Assembly: GCA_964543125.1 (NCBI GenBank)
Contig: CAZIWX010000017.1
Location: forward strand, 1-32,493
DNA: 32,493 nt
Direction of reading: 5' to 3'
From: CAZIWX01 sp964543125
GTDB lineage: Bacteria; Fidelibacterota; UBA8477
The notes under the pieces were generated by a model. It worked only from the letters and a program-made list of their open reading frames with translations. It ran no database searches and was not told the DNA's origin. A program made the translations under genes and the position numbers. Of this stretch, positions 8,381-17,098 are shown piece by piece (the stretch's first letter is position 1; the number at the start of each line of letters is the position of its first letter).

Positions 8381-9199
8381 TTAATTTTTAAGTCCTGATG
8401 TGGCCATACTCTCAATGAAATATCTCTGAAAGAAGGAGTAGATAATGATAATGGGGGCCGCCAGCAGTGTTGCGGCAGCTAATTGAATACCAATCTGGGC
8501 TTCAGCCTGTCCGCCGATGGCAAACAGAGTGACCAACTGTGGCAGGGTCATGAGTTTTTCCAGACGAATAACTAATAGGGGCCAGAGCACATCATTCCAG
8601 GAAGCCATGAAAGCGATAATGCCGACAGTGATGAAAACCGGTTTTGACAAGGGCCAGATAATGCGGAAAAGAATCTGGAACTCTTTACAGCCATCGATCC
8701 GGGCGGCATCGATAAGGTCTTGCGGCACATCCCGGAAGAACTGCCGGAAAAGCAATATCCCGAAAGAATTGATCATCCCCGGCACAATGAGACTTAAGTA
8801 GGTGTCCACCCAACCAAATTTGACCATAAGGATATACATGGGGATCAGGGTAATCTGAAACGGGATCACCATGGTGAACAGAATGACAGCGAAGATCAAT
8901 TCGCGGCCCGGAAACCTGAGCCGGGCCAGAGCATAACCCACGATGGACCCCCAGAACAGGACGCAAGCGGTGACGGAACCGGCAACAAACAGGCTATTCA
9001 GAAGAGCTCGGCCGATGGGAATCTTGGCCATAACGGTACGGTAATTATCCAGACTCATATTAGCGGACCACAAACCAATCTTTGCGATTTCCATTTCAGG
9101 CTTAAAAGTGGCAAAGAGCATCCAGATAAAGGGATAGGCGAAAATAATACCGCCCACGGTAAGGGCCAGATAGATGGGTAGGTTTTTCATTCCGCGCAT
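8381..9199 (-). CDS. Sugar ABC transporter permease, MalG/CUT1 type
   Basis: An inner-membrane permease of 272 aa with about six transmembrane segments. The cytoplasmic EAA loop that docks the ATPase reads DAARIDGCKEFQILFRIIWP, with the conserved G and the downstream IxxP. The N-terminus starts with a membrane segment (LPIYLALTVGGIIFAYPFIWML) as in MalG-type partners. The ATG follows immediately after the TAG of the upstream permease, so the pair is co-translated. With the solute-binding lipoprotein it forms a carbohydrate-uptake-1 importer for oligosaccharides. Confidence 0.93.
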   Translation of the reverse strand: MRGMKNLPIYLALTVGGIIFAYPFIWMLFATFKPEMEIAKIGLWSANMSLDNYRTVMAKIPIGRALLNSLFVAGSVTACVLFWGSIVGYALARLRFPGRELIFAVILFTMVIPFQITLIPMYILMVKFGWVDTYLSLIVPGMINSFGILLFRQFFRDVPQDLIDAARIDGCKEFQILFRIIWPLSKPVFITVGIIAFMASWNDVLWPLLVIRLEKLMTLPQLVTLFAIGGQAEAQIGIQLAAATLLAAPIIIIYSFFQRYFIESMATSGLKN

Positions 9200-10075
9200 C
9201 TAATCGCGCTCCACGATTTTTTTCTGAATGAGAACCACTATTAGAACAATAATTGCAAAGAAGAACCCCAGGGTCGCGGAATACCCCATGTGTCCAAAAG
9301 AGAAAGCTTGATTATAGATATAAAGTATGGCTGATAGCGTGCTGTTCATCGGGCCACCACCCGTCATGACAAAGGGCTCGATAAAAAGTGAAAATCCGCC
9401 AATGGTGGAGAGAATTATTACCAGAACCATGGTATTGTTCAAGGCCGGGAGGGTGATTTTGAAAAATTTCTGCACAGCTCCCGCCCCATCGATTGAAGCA
9501 GCCTCATAGAGATAACGTGGTATATTTTGCAGTCCCACCAAGAAGAGGACCACGTACAGCCCCACATTCTTCCAGGTTGCCATGATGGCAATGGAAGACA
9601 TCGCGTAAGCCGGATGATTGATCCAGGGCACCTTATCGAGGCCGATTCGCAGCAGTAACAGGTTGAGCAGACCGGTCTCATATCCGAATAATTGCCGCCA
9701 CATGATGGTGATAACCACCCCGGACACGATCACGGGCATGAAGTACAGTGACCTGAAGAAGCCCCGGAAGCGAATCTTTTGGTTCAAGCCCACCGCGAGA
9801 AGCAGGGCCACAATGATTTGCAGCGGGATGTGAATAGCGAGAAAGAGCAGGGTGTTCAGGATCGCTCTGAAAAATTGGGTATCCTGGAATAAGCGTACAA
9901 AGTTCCGCAGTCCCACCCATTCCATGGGAGTAATGATGTCCCACTTATGAAAAACAAGCAGGAAGGAGAAACCGATCGGGAAGGCAATGAAAAAACAAAA
10001 ATAGATGATATAAGGCAGAGACATCACATAACCGGTGAAACTCTCCCGTCCCATTCTGGTCAGCATGCCTTTCAT
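9200..10075 (-). CDS. Sugar ABC transporter permease, MalF/CUT1 type
   Basis: A 291-aa inner-membrane protein with about six transmembrane segments. The EAA loop EAASIDGAGAVQKFFKITLP is a very good match to the ATPase-docking motif of CUT1 permeases. The N-terminal segment YVMSLPYIIYFCFFIAFPIGFSFLLVF and the following FVRLF pattern are typical of the MalF/UgpA side of the pair. Its ATG overlaps the stop of the binding-protein gene by 4 bp, and its stop touches the next permease. No ATP-binding subunit lies next to it, so a shared MalK/MsmX-like ATPase elsewhere in the genome is expected. Confidence 0.93.
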   Translation of the reverse strand: MKGMLTRMGRESFTGYVMSLPYIIYFCFFIAFPIGFSFLLVFHKWDIITPMEWVGLRNFVRLFQDTQFFRAILNTLLFLAIHIPLQIIVALLLAVGLNQKIRFRGFFRSLYFMPVIVSGVVITIMWRQLFGYETGLLNLLLLRIGLDKVPWINHPAYAMSSIAIMATWKNVGLYVVLFLVGLQNIPRYLYEAASIDGAGAVQKFFKITLPALNNTMVLVIILSTIGGFSLFIEPFVMTGGGPMNSTLSAILYIYNQAFSFGHMGYSATLGFFFAIIVLIVVLIQKKIVERD

Positions 10076-11424
10076 TCAGCGCGATTCCATTCCATAATCA
10101 CCTTAGCCCGTTTAGCGGCACGGTGTATCGACTCAGCAGGTGTACGGGCGTTGAATACCGCCGAAGCCTCAAACTCCTGGGAAAGCGCATCGAAGATTTC
10201 TTTTAATTCAGCCGCTCCATCTACTCCCCGTGTAAGCGTGGCCTGTTCGGCAAACCTGGCCATCCTGGGATGCTGAGTGAAATAGGCGGAAAAATAGGGA
10301 TCGGCGATCAGCTCCTTCCGGATGGGAATCTGACTGCAAAGCTCCAGCAGGCGTAAATCCGCCTGCTTCGAGACAAGGTACTTGGCAAATTCCCAAGTCT
10401 CTGCGGGATACTTAGTAGTACTGAAGATTGAGATATTCTTATGGTCGCCATAAGTATACAGCGGCCCCTGGTAATCATCGGGGACCGGGATTGGGAAGAA
10501 ATCGTATTCGAACCCTTCGGACTTGAATTTTTCCACATGGCTGATAGTGTAGGGACCCGTGATGGATATAGCTAAATTTCCGCCGATAAACTGATCACCG
10601 GCAAATTCAGTAATGGGGAAATAACCATTTTTATAGATCTGGCGGAATAGTTCAAAAACCTTCACGGAGGCTTCATTATCAAAAACAAGCTTATCACCGT
10701 TAAACAGGGTTTTTCCACCGGATGCAGCGATATAAAAGGGGTAATAGTCAAAGAGCCGTTGCCACCAGATGGGCTTGATATTGCGATACCCCAGCCATTG
10801 ATCAATCTGACCATCCCCATCCCGATCCCGGGTCAGCTTCGCTCCGGCCGCCAGTAATTCGGAATAGGTGCGCGGCAATTTCTTGATGCCGGCTTCCCGA
10901 AACAGCCGTTGGTTGTACATAACCATGATGGGATTCGTTTTCCAGGGAAGCTGGTAATAATGACCATCACCGGCCGCAAAGGTCGCCATTAAGCCGGCTG
11001 GAACCCGCTTGAGGTTATATTCATGAAAATCAGGGAACTGATCCAGGCGAACGAGACCACCGGCTTGCACGAACTCATCCATGGCGCCGGGCCACATGTT
11101 GGAGCAGATGTCCGGAGTGGTGCCCCCGGCGATGGCCGCCAGCAGAACTTCTTCAGAGGACTGACTGGCTGGAATGGGCTGCAAACGCACCCGGATCGGA
11201 TGATTACCCGTGTTCCAGGCCGCTACCAATTCCTTTGCCAGTGCGATCTCATGGGGATTCGATGAAGACCAGTAAGTGATGGTCCTCGCTTCGGTCTTAC
11301 CCCCCATGGAAACGTGTTTGTTATTAGAACAGGAAAAGATAAGACCGCTAAGGATTGGGATAATAATGAAGCAATTAAAGTAATTATTCCGGCGGAAGAA
11401 AAAGGTGTAATTAAAACAGCGCAT
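10072..11424 (-). CDS. ABC transporter sugar-binding lipoprotein (family 1 solute-binding protein)
   Basis: A 450-aa periplasmic lipoprotein with a long N-terminal hydrophobic signal ending in the lipobox LIFSC. The mature part begins with TITYWSSSNPHEIALAKELV and holds the SBP-family pattern (AAIAGGTTPDICSNMWPGAM; YYQLPWKTNPIMVMYNQRLF; ISITGPYTI; PAETWEFAKYLVSKQA) of oligosaccharide-binding proteins such as those of CUT1 importers. In a Gram-negative envelope it would be anchored to the periplasmic face of the inner membrane and feed the two permeases encoded directly downstream. The start codon has GGGAG almost adjacent to it, closer than usual. No closer in-frame start keeps the signal peptide. 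Confidence 0.92.
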   Translation of the reverse strand: MRCFNYTFFFRRNNYFNCFIIIPILSGLIFSCSNNKHVSMGGKTEARTITYWSSSNPHEIALAKELVAAWNTGNHPIRVRLQPIPASQSSEEVLLAAIAGGTTPDICSNMWPGAMDEFVQAGGLVRLDQFPDFHEYNLKRVPAGLMATFAAGDGHYYQLPWKTNPIMVMYNQRLFREAGIKKLPRTYSELLAAGAKLTRDRDGDGQIDQWLGYRNIKPIWWQRLFDYYPFYIAASGGKTLFNGDKLVFDNEASVKVFELFRQIYKNGYFPITEFAGDQFIGGNLAISITGPYTISHVEKFKSEGFEYDFFPIPVPDDYQGPLYTYGDHKNISIFSTTKYPAETWEFAKYLVSKQADLRLLELCSQIPIRKELIADPYFSAYFTQHPRMARFAEQATLTRGVDGAAELKEIFDALSQEFEASAVFNARTPAESIHRAAKRAKVIMEWNRAE

Positions 11425-11441
11425 GCTCCCGAACCGGATAA

Positions 11442-12482
11442 TTAAAACGTGAAGCCGAGCGTATAGCGCGGGATCGTACCCAGGCGGCCCATGTCGGCAT
11501 AGGCATAATCAATGCGGATGTTGGAAGAACCAAATAAGGTGTAATTTAAGCCTGCACCGAAGGTTAACCCTGCTTCAGAATTCGTTTGAAACAGGGCTTT
11601 ATAGCCTGCTCGCAGAAAGAGAACCTTAAAAAGTTTCAATTCCGTTCCCAGATTGATACTCTCAGAGGAGTTGATCGGGTGCAGCGCATCAACTGCGAGC
11701 GTTAATTGAAAACCATCGCCGGGATTCATGGTATAGGAAAGTCCGAATTGCATATTCAGAGGCAGTGACCATTCATCGGTCAGTAATTGACCCATGATTT
11801 TGTCATTGTGACCCAAATGCATGGGATCCGGATCGTAATAAATAAGCAGATCACCCCCATTCAGTTTCAGTCCCGGTCCAAAATTCGAGATACACCCGCC
11901 GATGCGCAGGCCCTTCACTCCGGTCTCGTACAAAGTTCCGATATCAAAGGCCAGACTGCTGGCCTTTTCATGCCAGATTCGTTCACTGATGTATTTCGCA
12001 TTCGCTCCGATGGAAAAGCGGTCGGTAAGGTTGCGTGCATAGGACAAACCGAAAGCGACACTGGCTGCGGAATATTCTTCACCATTCCCTTGGGGATATT
12101 GGACGGTACGTACCGGTTGATTGGGCACGGACATGGTATTGATGAATACGCCGATTGATCCCAGGTTGCTTCCCAGGGGCATTGTAGCCGCAATAAAATT
12201 GAAGCTGACATCGGTGATCCAGTCAACCTTTTCAAAAACACTGCTGGCATTCTGAATACGGCTTAGTCCGGCTGGATTCCAGTACAGGGTGATCGCATCT
12301 TTGGCCACGGCCACATAGGCACCCCCCATGCCCATACTGCGGGCGCCGGCGCCCACTTCCAGAAATGCGGCCGAGGTCGTGCCCACATTGGTTAAGCGAT
12401 CAGCTCCGTATGCAAGCTTCCCAAAGCAGCCTGTGCTCAGGATAATAATTATTACAAAAGTCATCCGATTAGTAGTGCTCAT
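11442..12482 (-). CDS. PorV/PorQ-family outer-membrane beta-barrel protein
   Basis: The start of the mature protein, AAFLEVGAGARSMGMGGAYV followed by AVAKDAITLYWNPAGLSRI, is the signature of the PorV/PorQ (UPF0164) family of 14-stranded FadL-like barrels. An N-terminal signal peptide (residues about 1-26) is present and the protein ends in the aromatic residue F (YTLGFTF), as outer-membrane barrels do. In FCB bacteria PorV shuttles proteins with C-terminal sorting domains from the type IX translocon. Its place inside a sugar locus, between a PpiC-like lipoprotein and an ABC binding protein, suggests a copy dedicated to the surface proteins of this locus. A role as substrate channel is an alternative. 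Confidence 0.85.
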   Translation of the reverse strand: MSTTNRMTFVIIIILSTGCFGKLAYGADRLTNVGTTSAAFLEVGAGARSMGMGGAYVAVAKDAITLYWNPAGLSRIQNASSVFEKVDWITDVSFNFIAATMPLGSNLGSIGVFINTMSVPNQPVRTVQYPQGNGEEYSAASVAFGLSYARNLTDRFSIGANAKYISERIWHEKASSLAFDIGTLYETGVKGLRIGGCISNFGPGLKLNGGDLLIYYDPDPMHLGHNDKIMGQLLTDEWSLPLNMQFGLSYTMNPGDGFQLTLAVDALHPINSSESINLGTELKLFKVLFLRAGYKALFQTNSEAGLTFGAGLNYTLFGSSNIRIDYAYADMGRLGTIPRYTLGFTF

Positions 12483-12498
12483 TTCAGTGCCCCGGCTC

Positions 12499-13860
12499 TT
12501 AATTTAAATAAGTAGCAAAAAAGTCGATTTTACGCGGGAGACCTTCATCACCGGTCTTGCTGGTCATCAGCATTTCTTCATTAATGCTGATGGTTGCGTT
12601 TTGCTTCAAGTTTTTACTCAGTTCGTCCAGTTCGTCCGCAGCTATTCGGCCGGCAGTTTCAGGAATGCTTGTTTGGGTTGTGAGGACCCTCTGATAGATG
12701 GACTCGTCCAGTTTAGCAGCCAAAAGACGTTCGCGCCAGTACTGAAAGTCTTTTCGGACGGCAGGAACATCCGCCAGCCCCTCGGTGCGCCCCTGCCGGG
12801 CGAATACAATATCCCGGACATAGATTCCGATGGCATTTATCAAACCGTTCCGCAAACCGGCCGGGGATGTTTGAACCAACTTCCGCGGATTCATTTTATA
12901 GAAGAATCTGAAATCCTTGACCAATAGGCGGCCGGACTTGAAAGCCGCCAATTCCAGGTCATTCAAATCATCAACGTCACGGACCGGCCGGTTCAACTCA
13001 CGGGCCGTTTCTCCGGCTAAGCTGTCTGCCCTGGGAAGTTGCCGCCAAAGCACCTGTGTGAGTTGCTCCAGAGTCCGGCGGCGAATGCTGAGGCCCTCCG
13101 GCGCCATGACTTTCTGAACGAAGTTGAAGGCGAGTGCGTGTTCGCGTCTTTTCCGCACTACGCTACGATAATGCTCCCGCTCGAGCTGGTACTGATTTTC
13201 CGATGTCATGCCGTTCGTTTCAGTATTCACGAGTCTGAACACATGGATTGCCCCCTTCCGGAAAACAGGGCCACTCACTTCATTAAGACCAAGCCCGTAT
13301 AGAACTCCCTCCAGTTTAAGATCAACATCATTCCAATTGACGAGATCAACCTTGCCAAAATTATCCGTTTCCACCGTTTTTGTGGCCGGGCTGATGCCGA
13401 CATGCGACCAGGCCGGATTCCAGACGCCGGGGTTGAGCTCTTCGTTGGAATCGACTATTGCGTGCTGCACCCAGAGCGTCCGCTGATCTCTGTCAAATGC
13501 CCGGCGGCAGTCCTCATCGGACACTTGCACTTTTTTGCGTATATGCCGCCTGAATAATTCCCGGCGAATAGCTGCGTCCTCCAGATATTCCAGCTCTCCG
13601 GCTGTCTCGGTCTGCTGCTGAAGTCCCCGGCGTTCGGCCTCCTTGGCCAGGAGAATTCGTTGGATTATCCCTTCCAGCACGCGGTTGTAGGCTTCCTTTT
13701 TTGAACCTGTCAAGCTTGAGCGGGGACTCGTCTCATAGGCAAACACAAAATCGTCCTGACTGATGGAACGGCCGTTTACCCGGGAAAGACTCCGGACAGG
13801 CTGCCGTTCACAGGCGGCCAGCAGGAACAGCAAAAAAAGGATGAATAAACCTGATCGCAT
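12499..13860 (-). CDS. PpiC/SurA-like periplasmic chaperone lipoprotein, degenerate parvulin domain
   Basis: The start at 13860 gives MRSGLFILFLLFLLAACE, a textbook lipoprotein signal (lipobox LAAC), with AAGGA 10 bp upstream. A longer reading from 13965 would run into the upstream gene and hide the signal. The mature protein opens with NGRSISQDDFVFAYE and a helical SurA-N-like region (about 25-130). A parvulin-like tail follows, VLYGLGLNEVSGPVFRKGAIHVFRLV (about 205-230). The usual stretch between the first strand and the LGW-type segment (HILV...G.dFaelA...S.D) is not recognisable, so the isomerase site is probably lost. A coil-rich C-terminal region completes 453 aa. It lies 19 bp after the 1072-aa secreted protein, which fits a chaperone for outer-membrane or exported partners. 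Confidence 0.7.
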   Translation of the reverse strand: MRSGLFILFLLFLLAACERQPVRSLSRVNGRSISQDDFVFAYETSPRSSLTGSKKEAYNRVLEGIIQRILLAKEAERRGLQQQTETAGELEYLEDAAIRRELFRRHIRKKVQVSDEDCRRAFDRDQRTLWVQHAIVDSNEELNPGVWNPAWSHVGISPATKTVETDNFGKVDLVNWNDVDLKLEGVLYGLGLNEVSGPVFRKGAIHVFRLVNTETNGMTSENQYQLEREHYRSVVRKRREHALAFNFVQKVMAPEGLSIRRRTLEQLTQVLWRQLPRADSLAGETARELNRPVRDVDDLNDLELAAFKSGRLLVKDFRFFYKMNPRKLVQTSPAGLRNGLINAIGIYVRDIVFARQGRTEGLADVPAVRKDFQYWRERLLAAKLDESIYQRVLTTQTSIPETAGRIAADELDELSKNLKQNATISINEEMLMTSKTGDEGLPRKIDFFATYLN

Positions 13861-13879
13861 TTTTATGGAATCCTTGCTC

Positions 13880-16800
13880 CTATTTAATAACGCTGAATCG
13901 TCCCACATGGGTGCCCACGCCCGGTGCATCCACTTGGTAGAAATAGGTGCCGAATGAAATCTCATTCCCTTCGCTGGAGAGAAGATCCCAGGCTTCCATC
14001 CCGTTATCCGCCGTTGCCTGGTGTTCGATCGTATCCACCAGATTGCCGTTCAAGGTATAGATTCTTATGGTGCAGTTGCTTGGCAAGTTGAAGAATTGGA
14101 GTTTGCGCTCACCCCGCCCGAACTTGAAATGATTCTGCGGTTCCCAGGTTGCAGTAACTACATAGGGATCGGGAACGACGTAGATGTCACCCAGTTCAGC
14201 CTTAGCCAGGGTATTGCTTGAATCGGCGCCATTAATGGAAAACCGGTACTTCTCCCCATCCCGGAATGGCTTTCTGGTCTTCAACAGATAGATATCACCC
14301 GGCCGGGGGGGATCGATTGTAGCGGCCGTAGTGTCCAGCACGGGTACACCGCCCACCCAGAGCGTGTCCACCGTATACTTTGATTCAAAGCGGATCACCC
14401 AGGAGGTGTGCTTTCCGAAGATAAAATCATCATCCGGTACGATGAGCACGAGGTCGTCGCCATGGTTGTAACTCTGACTGCCATCATGATCCCACAACGC
14501 AAAGGCTGCTTCCGTGCTGTCCGTGAGGTTATCAATCCGCACGTTGACCATGCGTGAGCTGAGGCCGAAAGCATTTTCAGTCTGCGTTTCATTTGAATCG
14601 AGAAAGATAATCTCATAATCAGCGGGCATATTCAGATTCAGTCGCCGACCGGCCACATTTTCCCAGTCCGGATTCAGCCGGATACGCGGTAAATAATCGG
14701 ATTCACCCGCGATCCAGCCGCTGTTGGCCGCATCGTATACAATGCTGGTATCGTTGTAAAAGGTGAGGATACTGCCATTGAAAATCGAACTCTCTTCCCC
14801 ATTTATAACGACTTGCATGGTGTCCAGGACCAGCGTATCCTGCACGACATCCCTCAGGGTGTACTTTGGGATTTTTTCGGTATGAAAATTCGTGTTTTCG
14901 TGGAATCCCAGCTCATAGGTCACTGTCCCGCCGGGCACCTTGGCCTTTTCTAAAATATTTACTCCGATACTGCCGGTAGCCGGACCTGCATGGAGAATAT
15001 CTTCATCCAGTTGGGGTGGGGTGTAGCCGGCGGCATACGGGCGGGGAATCGCAATGCCGCAATTCACATCGAGAAAGGTCACCCGTCCAAAGGCATCGGT
15101 CTTGATGATCGAGGCGGATAAACTGGGTGCGAGACCTTCCGGGGGACCATTGCCGTAGTTGACGAGTCCATAATCATAGGACACAACGGCATAGTAATAG
15201 GTCTGACCGTTAACGACATCATGGTCCGTCCAGGTGTGCTTAAGACCGGTATTCTCACCCATGTTAAAACCCACACCATAGACGGCAATGGGATGAGGTC
15301 CCGACCACTCATCATCCAGATCGAATTGAGCCACGGGTTGACGGAAGGTCCGATTACCATAAGCATCCGTGATGATCTTATCCTCAAGGAACTGCGCTTC
15401 AGTAGACTTATAAATAAGATAACCCTCAAAATCGTATTCCTGTAAAAAGGGATCGAATGATTTCTCGGCAATGTCGTCCCAAACAAGCGTTACCTCCCTA
15501 TCGCCGGGATAGACGGAAAGAGTTGGTTTTAGCGGTGGTTTTGAGAATCTGTAATCAGCATTGTAGATTTGTTGAACCGTACGCTTATTCTTCAGGAGGT
15601 CATCCCGATCTTCACCAAAGAGCAGGGCCATGGAGTAGCGTTCCGTTTGGCCTACATTCAGGGGAAAAGTTCCCGAAGAGAAGAACATGCCCAGATTGTT
15701 GGGTTGCAGAAGGTCGTGTACCGGGACCAGAGCACGGGAAAACACATCCCAGTCCTGTTCATCGTTGGTCAACTCATATTTATGCACCGGGAAGATTTCA
15801 AACCCGGTAAGCCCGATCTGATCCGATTCGTCCGGATCGGTGGCGTTGTAATCAGGTTCGCCGTTGGTCGGCAGCCCATCGCCCTCCCCTTCATCGGGTG
15901 CGATATACTGAATGTCGTAGGGGCCTACGCCATCGGCGCCTACATCATCGTTCAGGGGTTCATTATAATCCCAGACGCCATTGCCGTTCATATCGGTGAA
16001 ACCATCCCAGTCACAGTCCTCATCGGTGGACCAGTGAGCGGTTGGTTCCCGGAGATAGGTTTCCACAAAAGCGTCCCGGGCCGCGTCGTCGAAACCGTAA
16101 GGAGCGGTATCGATCCAGATGCCCGGGCCATCGCTGTAACGTTTTTCATCGACGATGCCGTCCCGGTCGTTATCAATCCCGTCCGTGCTGATGCCCGGAC
16201 TTTCCAGGAACGCGTAGCCGGCATACCCAACGGGATACCAGTTCCCCGGAGTGCCATAGCCATCGGTATCGTACGCAAAGGCGATATCCAGCTCATTGTC
16301 GTATTCGCCAATGTCGTCCGCGCCGTCTTCAACACCGCCGACACCCCAGTCAAGATACTGGGCGTAGAAGGTTCTATGATAGTCGTGGGTGGATTCATTG
16401 GTGATGTTGTAAAGCCAGAAAATACAGTCTTCGGCCAGTACGTGGCTCCATTGGAAGCCCCGGGCCTTCACCCACAGTCCAAGTCCGCCCCGGGTGGAAT
16501 CGTTGGCATCAGCATAGTAATCCATTTGAAGATTGGGTTCCTTATCCGGATCGTCACCGAATGCAAACACGGTTTCCAGATCGGCGTTAAAGATGCCTTT
16601 CCCAAAATAACCATTCCAATAACCATCCCAGCTAGCGGGCCGGTCCGGCCAGCCATCCGGCCAACTGACGGGCTCATTGCTGATGGCGGGAATGTTGTTC
16701 TCCTGTGGATCCACATTGAACCAGAACGGCCGCGGCTCAAAGCCCCAGGGCACGCCATCCGGTGATGTATCGACGAATTCCCGGTATTGGGTTTCCATCG

Positions 16801-17098
16801 GGTGAATTAATTGTCCGGCGCCATTATGCACTTCGGCTGAAACGATCAGGGCGACGCCATCACAGTAGTGACGACCATAGCTGGGCCAGTTTAGAGAGGG
16901 TTCATTCGGGTAATCACCCACCTCACCATAATTCTTATAGCGCGTTATGACCAAGTTGCCATTCATGGTCCCGATGCGCCGGTAAAGTGAATTTCCCCTG
17001 AATGCCCGGGGGGTCTGGGCGTTGAGTTCAGCCGACAGGGGCGGCATGATACCCATTAGCAAAATGAACAATGTGCCTTGTATCAAGCGAGTTCTCAT
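13880..17098 (-). CDS. Large secreted surface protein with Ca-binding-type acidic repeats, FN3-like region and C-terminal sorting domain
   Basis: A signal peptide (MRTRLIQGTLFILLMGIMPP onward) precedes a 1072-aa protein. Acidic repeats such as DGIDNDRDGIVDE and DCDWDGFTDMNGNGVWD (about 305-390) look like thrombospondin-type-3 or dockerin-like calcium loops. A fibronectin-like stretch starts at PTLSVYPGDREVTLVWDD. The last ~105 residues (from about 968) read DIYVVPDPYVV, LQFFNLPSNCTIRIYTLNG and SFGTYFYQV, the VVPxPY version of the FCB C-terminal sorting domain. The start overlaps the TonB receptor stop by 4 bp (ATGA), showing tight coupling. This pairing suggests an outer-membrane partner of the receptor, occupying the place SusD has in Bacteroidota although the sequence is not SusD-like. 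No catalytic function is recognised. Confidence 0.8.
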   Translation of the reverse strand: MRTRLIQGTLFILLMGIMPPLSAELNAQTPRAFRGNSLYRRIGTMNGNLVITRYKNYGEVGDYPNEPSLNWPSYGRHYCDGVALIVSAEVHNGAGQLIHPMETQYREFVDTSPDGVPWGFEPRPFWFNVDPQENNIPAISNEPVSWPDGWPDRPASWDGYWNGYFGKGIFNADLETVFAFGDDPDKEPNLQMDYYADANDSTRGGLGLWVKARGFQWSHVLAEDCIFWLYNITNESTHDYHRTFYAQYLDWGVGGVEDGADDIGEYDNELDIAFAYDTDGYGTPGNWYPVGYAGYAFLESPGISTDGIDNDRDGIVDEKRYSDGPGIWIDTAPYGFDDAARDAFVETYLREPTAHWSTDEDCDWDGFTDMNGNGVWDYNEPLNDDVGADGVGPYDIQYIAPDEGEGDGLPTNGEPDYNATDPDESDQIGLTGFEIFPVHKYELTNDEQDWDVFSRALVPVHDLLQPNNLGMFFSSGTFPLNVGQTERYSMALLFGEDRDDLLKNKRTVQQIYNADYRFSKPPLKPTLSVYPGDREVTLVWDDIAEKSFDPFLQEYDFEGYLIYKSTEAQFLEDKIITDAYGNRTFRQPVAQFDLDDEWSGPHPIAVYGVGFNMGENTGLKHTWTDHDVVNGQTYYYAVVSYDYGLVNYGNGPPEGLAPSLSASIIKTDAFGRVTFLDVNCGIAIPRPYAAGYTPPQLDEDILHAGPATGSIGVNILEKAKVPGGTVTYELGFHENTNFHTEKIPKYTLRDVVQDTLVLDTMQVVINGEESSIFNGSILTFYNDTSIVYDAANSGWIAGESDYLPRIRLNPDWENVAGRRLNLNMPADYEIIFLDSNETQTENAFGLSSRMVNVRIDNLTDSTEAAFALWDHDGSQSYNHGDDLVLIVPDDDFIFGKHTSWVIRFESKYTVDTLWVGGVPVLDTTAATIDPPRPGDIYLLKTRKPFRDGEKYRFSINGADSSNTLAKAELGDIYVVPDPYVVTATWEPQNHFKFGRGERKLQFFNLPSNCTIRIYTLNGNLVDTIEHQATADNGMEAWDLLSSEGNEISFGTYFYQVDAPGVGTHVGRFSVIK

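Noticed and set aside
12499..13965. Longer 488-aa reading of the PpiC-like gene
   Set aside because: The extra 35 residues overlap the upstream gene and place the lipoprotein signal inside the protein; the ATG at 13860 has AAGGA upstream.
15569..16765. 398-codon open frame on the plus strand
   Set aside because: It lies fully inside the 1072-aa secreted protein gene on the other strand, lacks a ribosome site and signal, and has no domain pattern; the minus-strand gene has clear domains and operon coupling.
13880..17098. 1072-aa protein considered as SusD
   Set aside because: It has no SusD-type TPR helical sequence and no lipoprotein Cys, and it ends in a sorting domain. It shares only its position next to the receptor.
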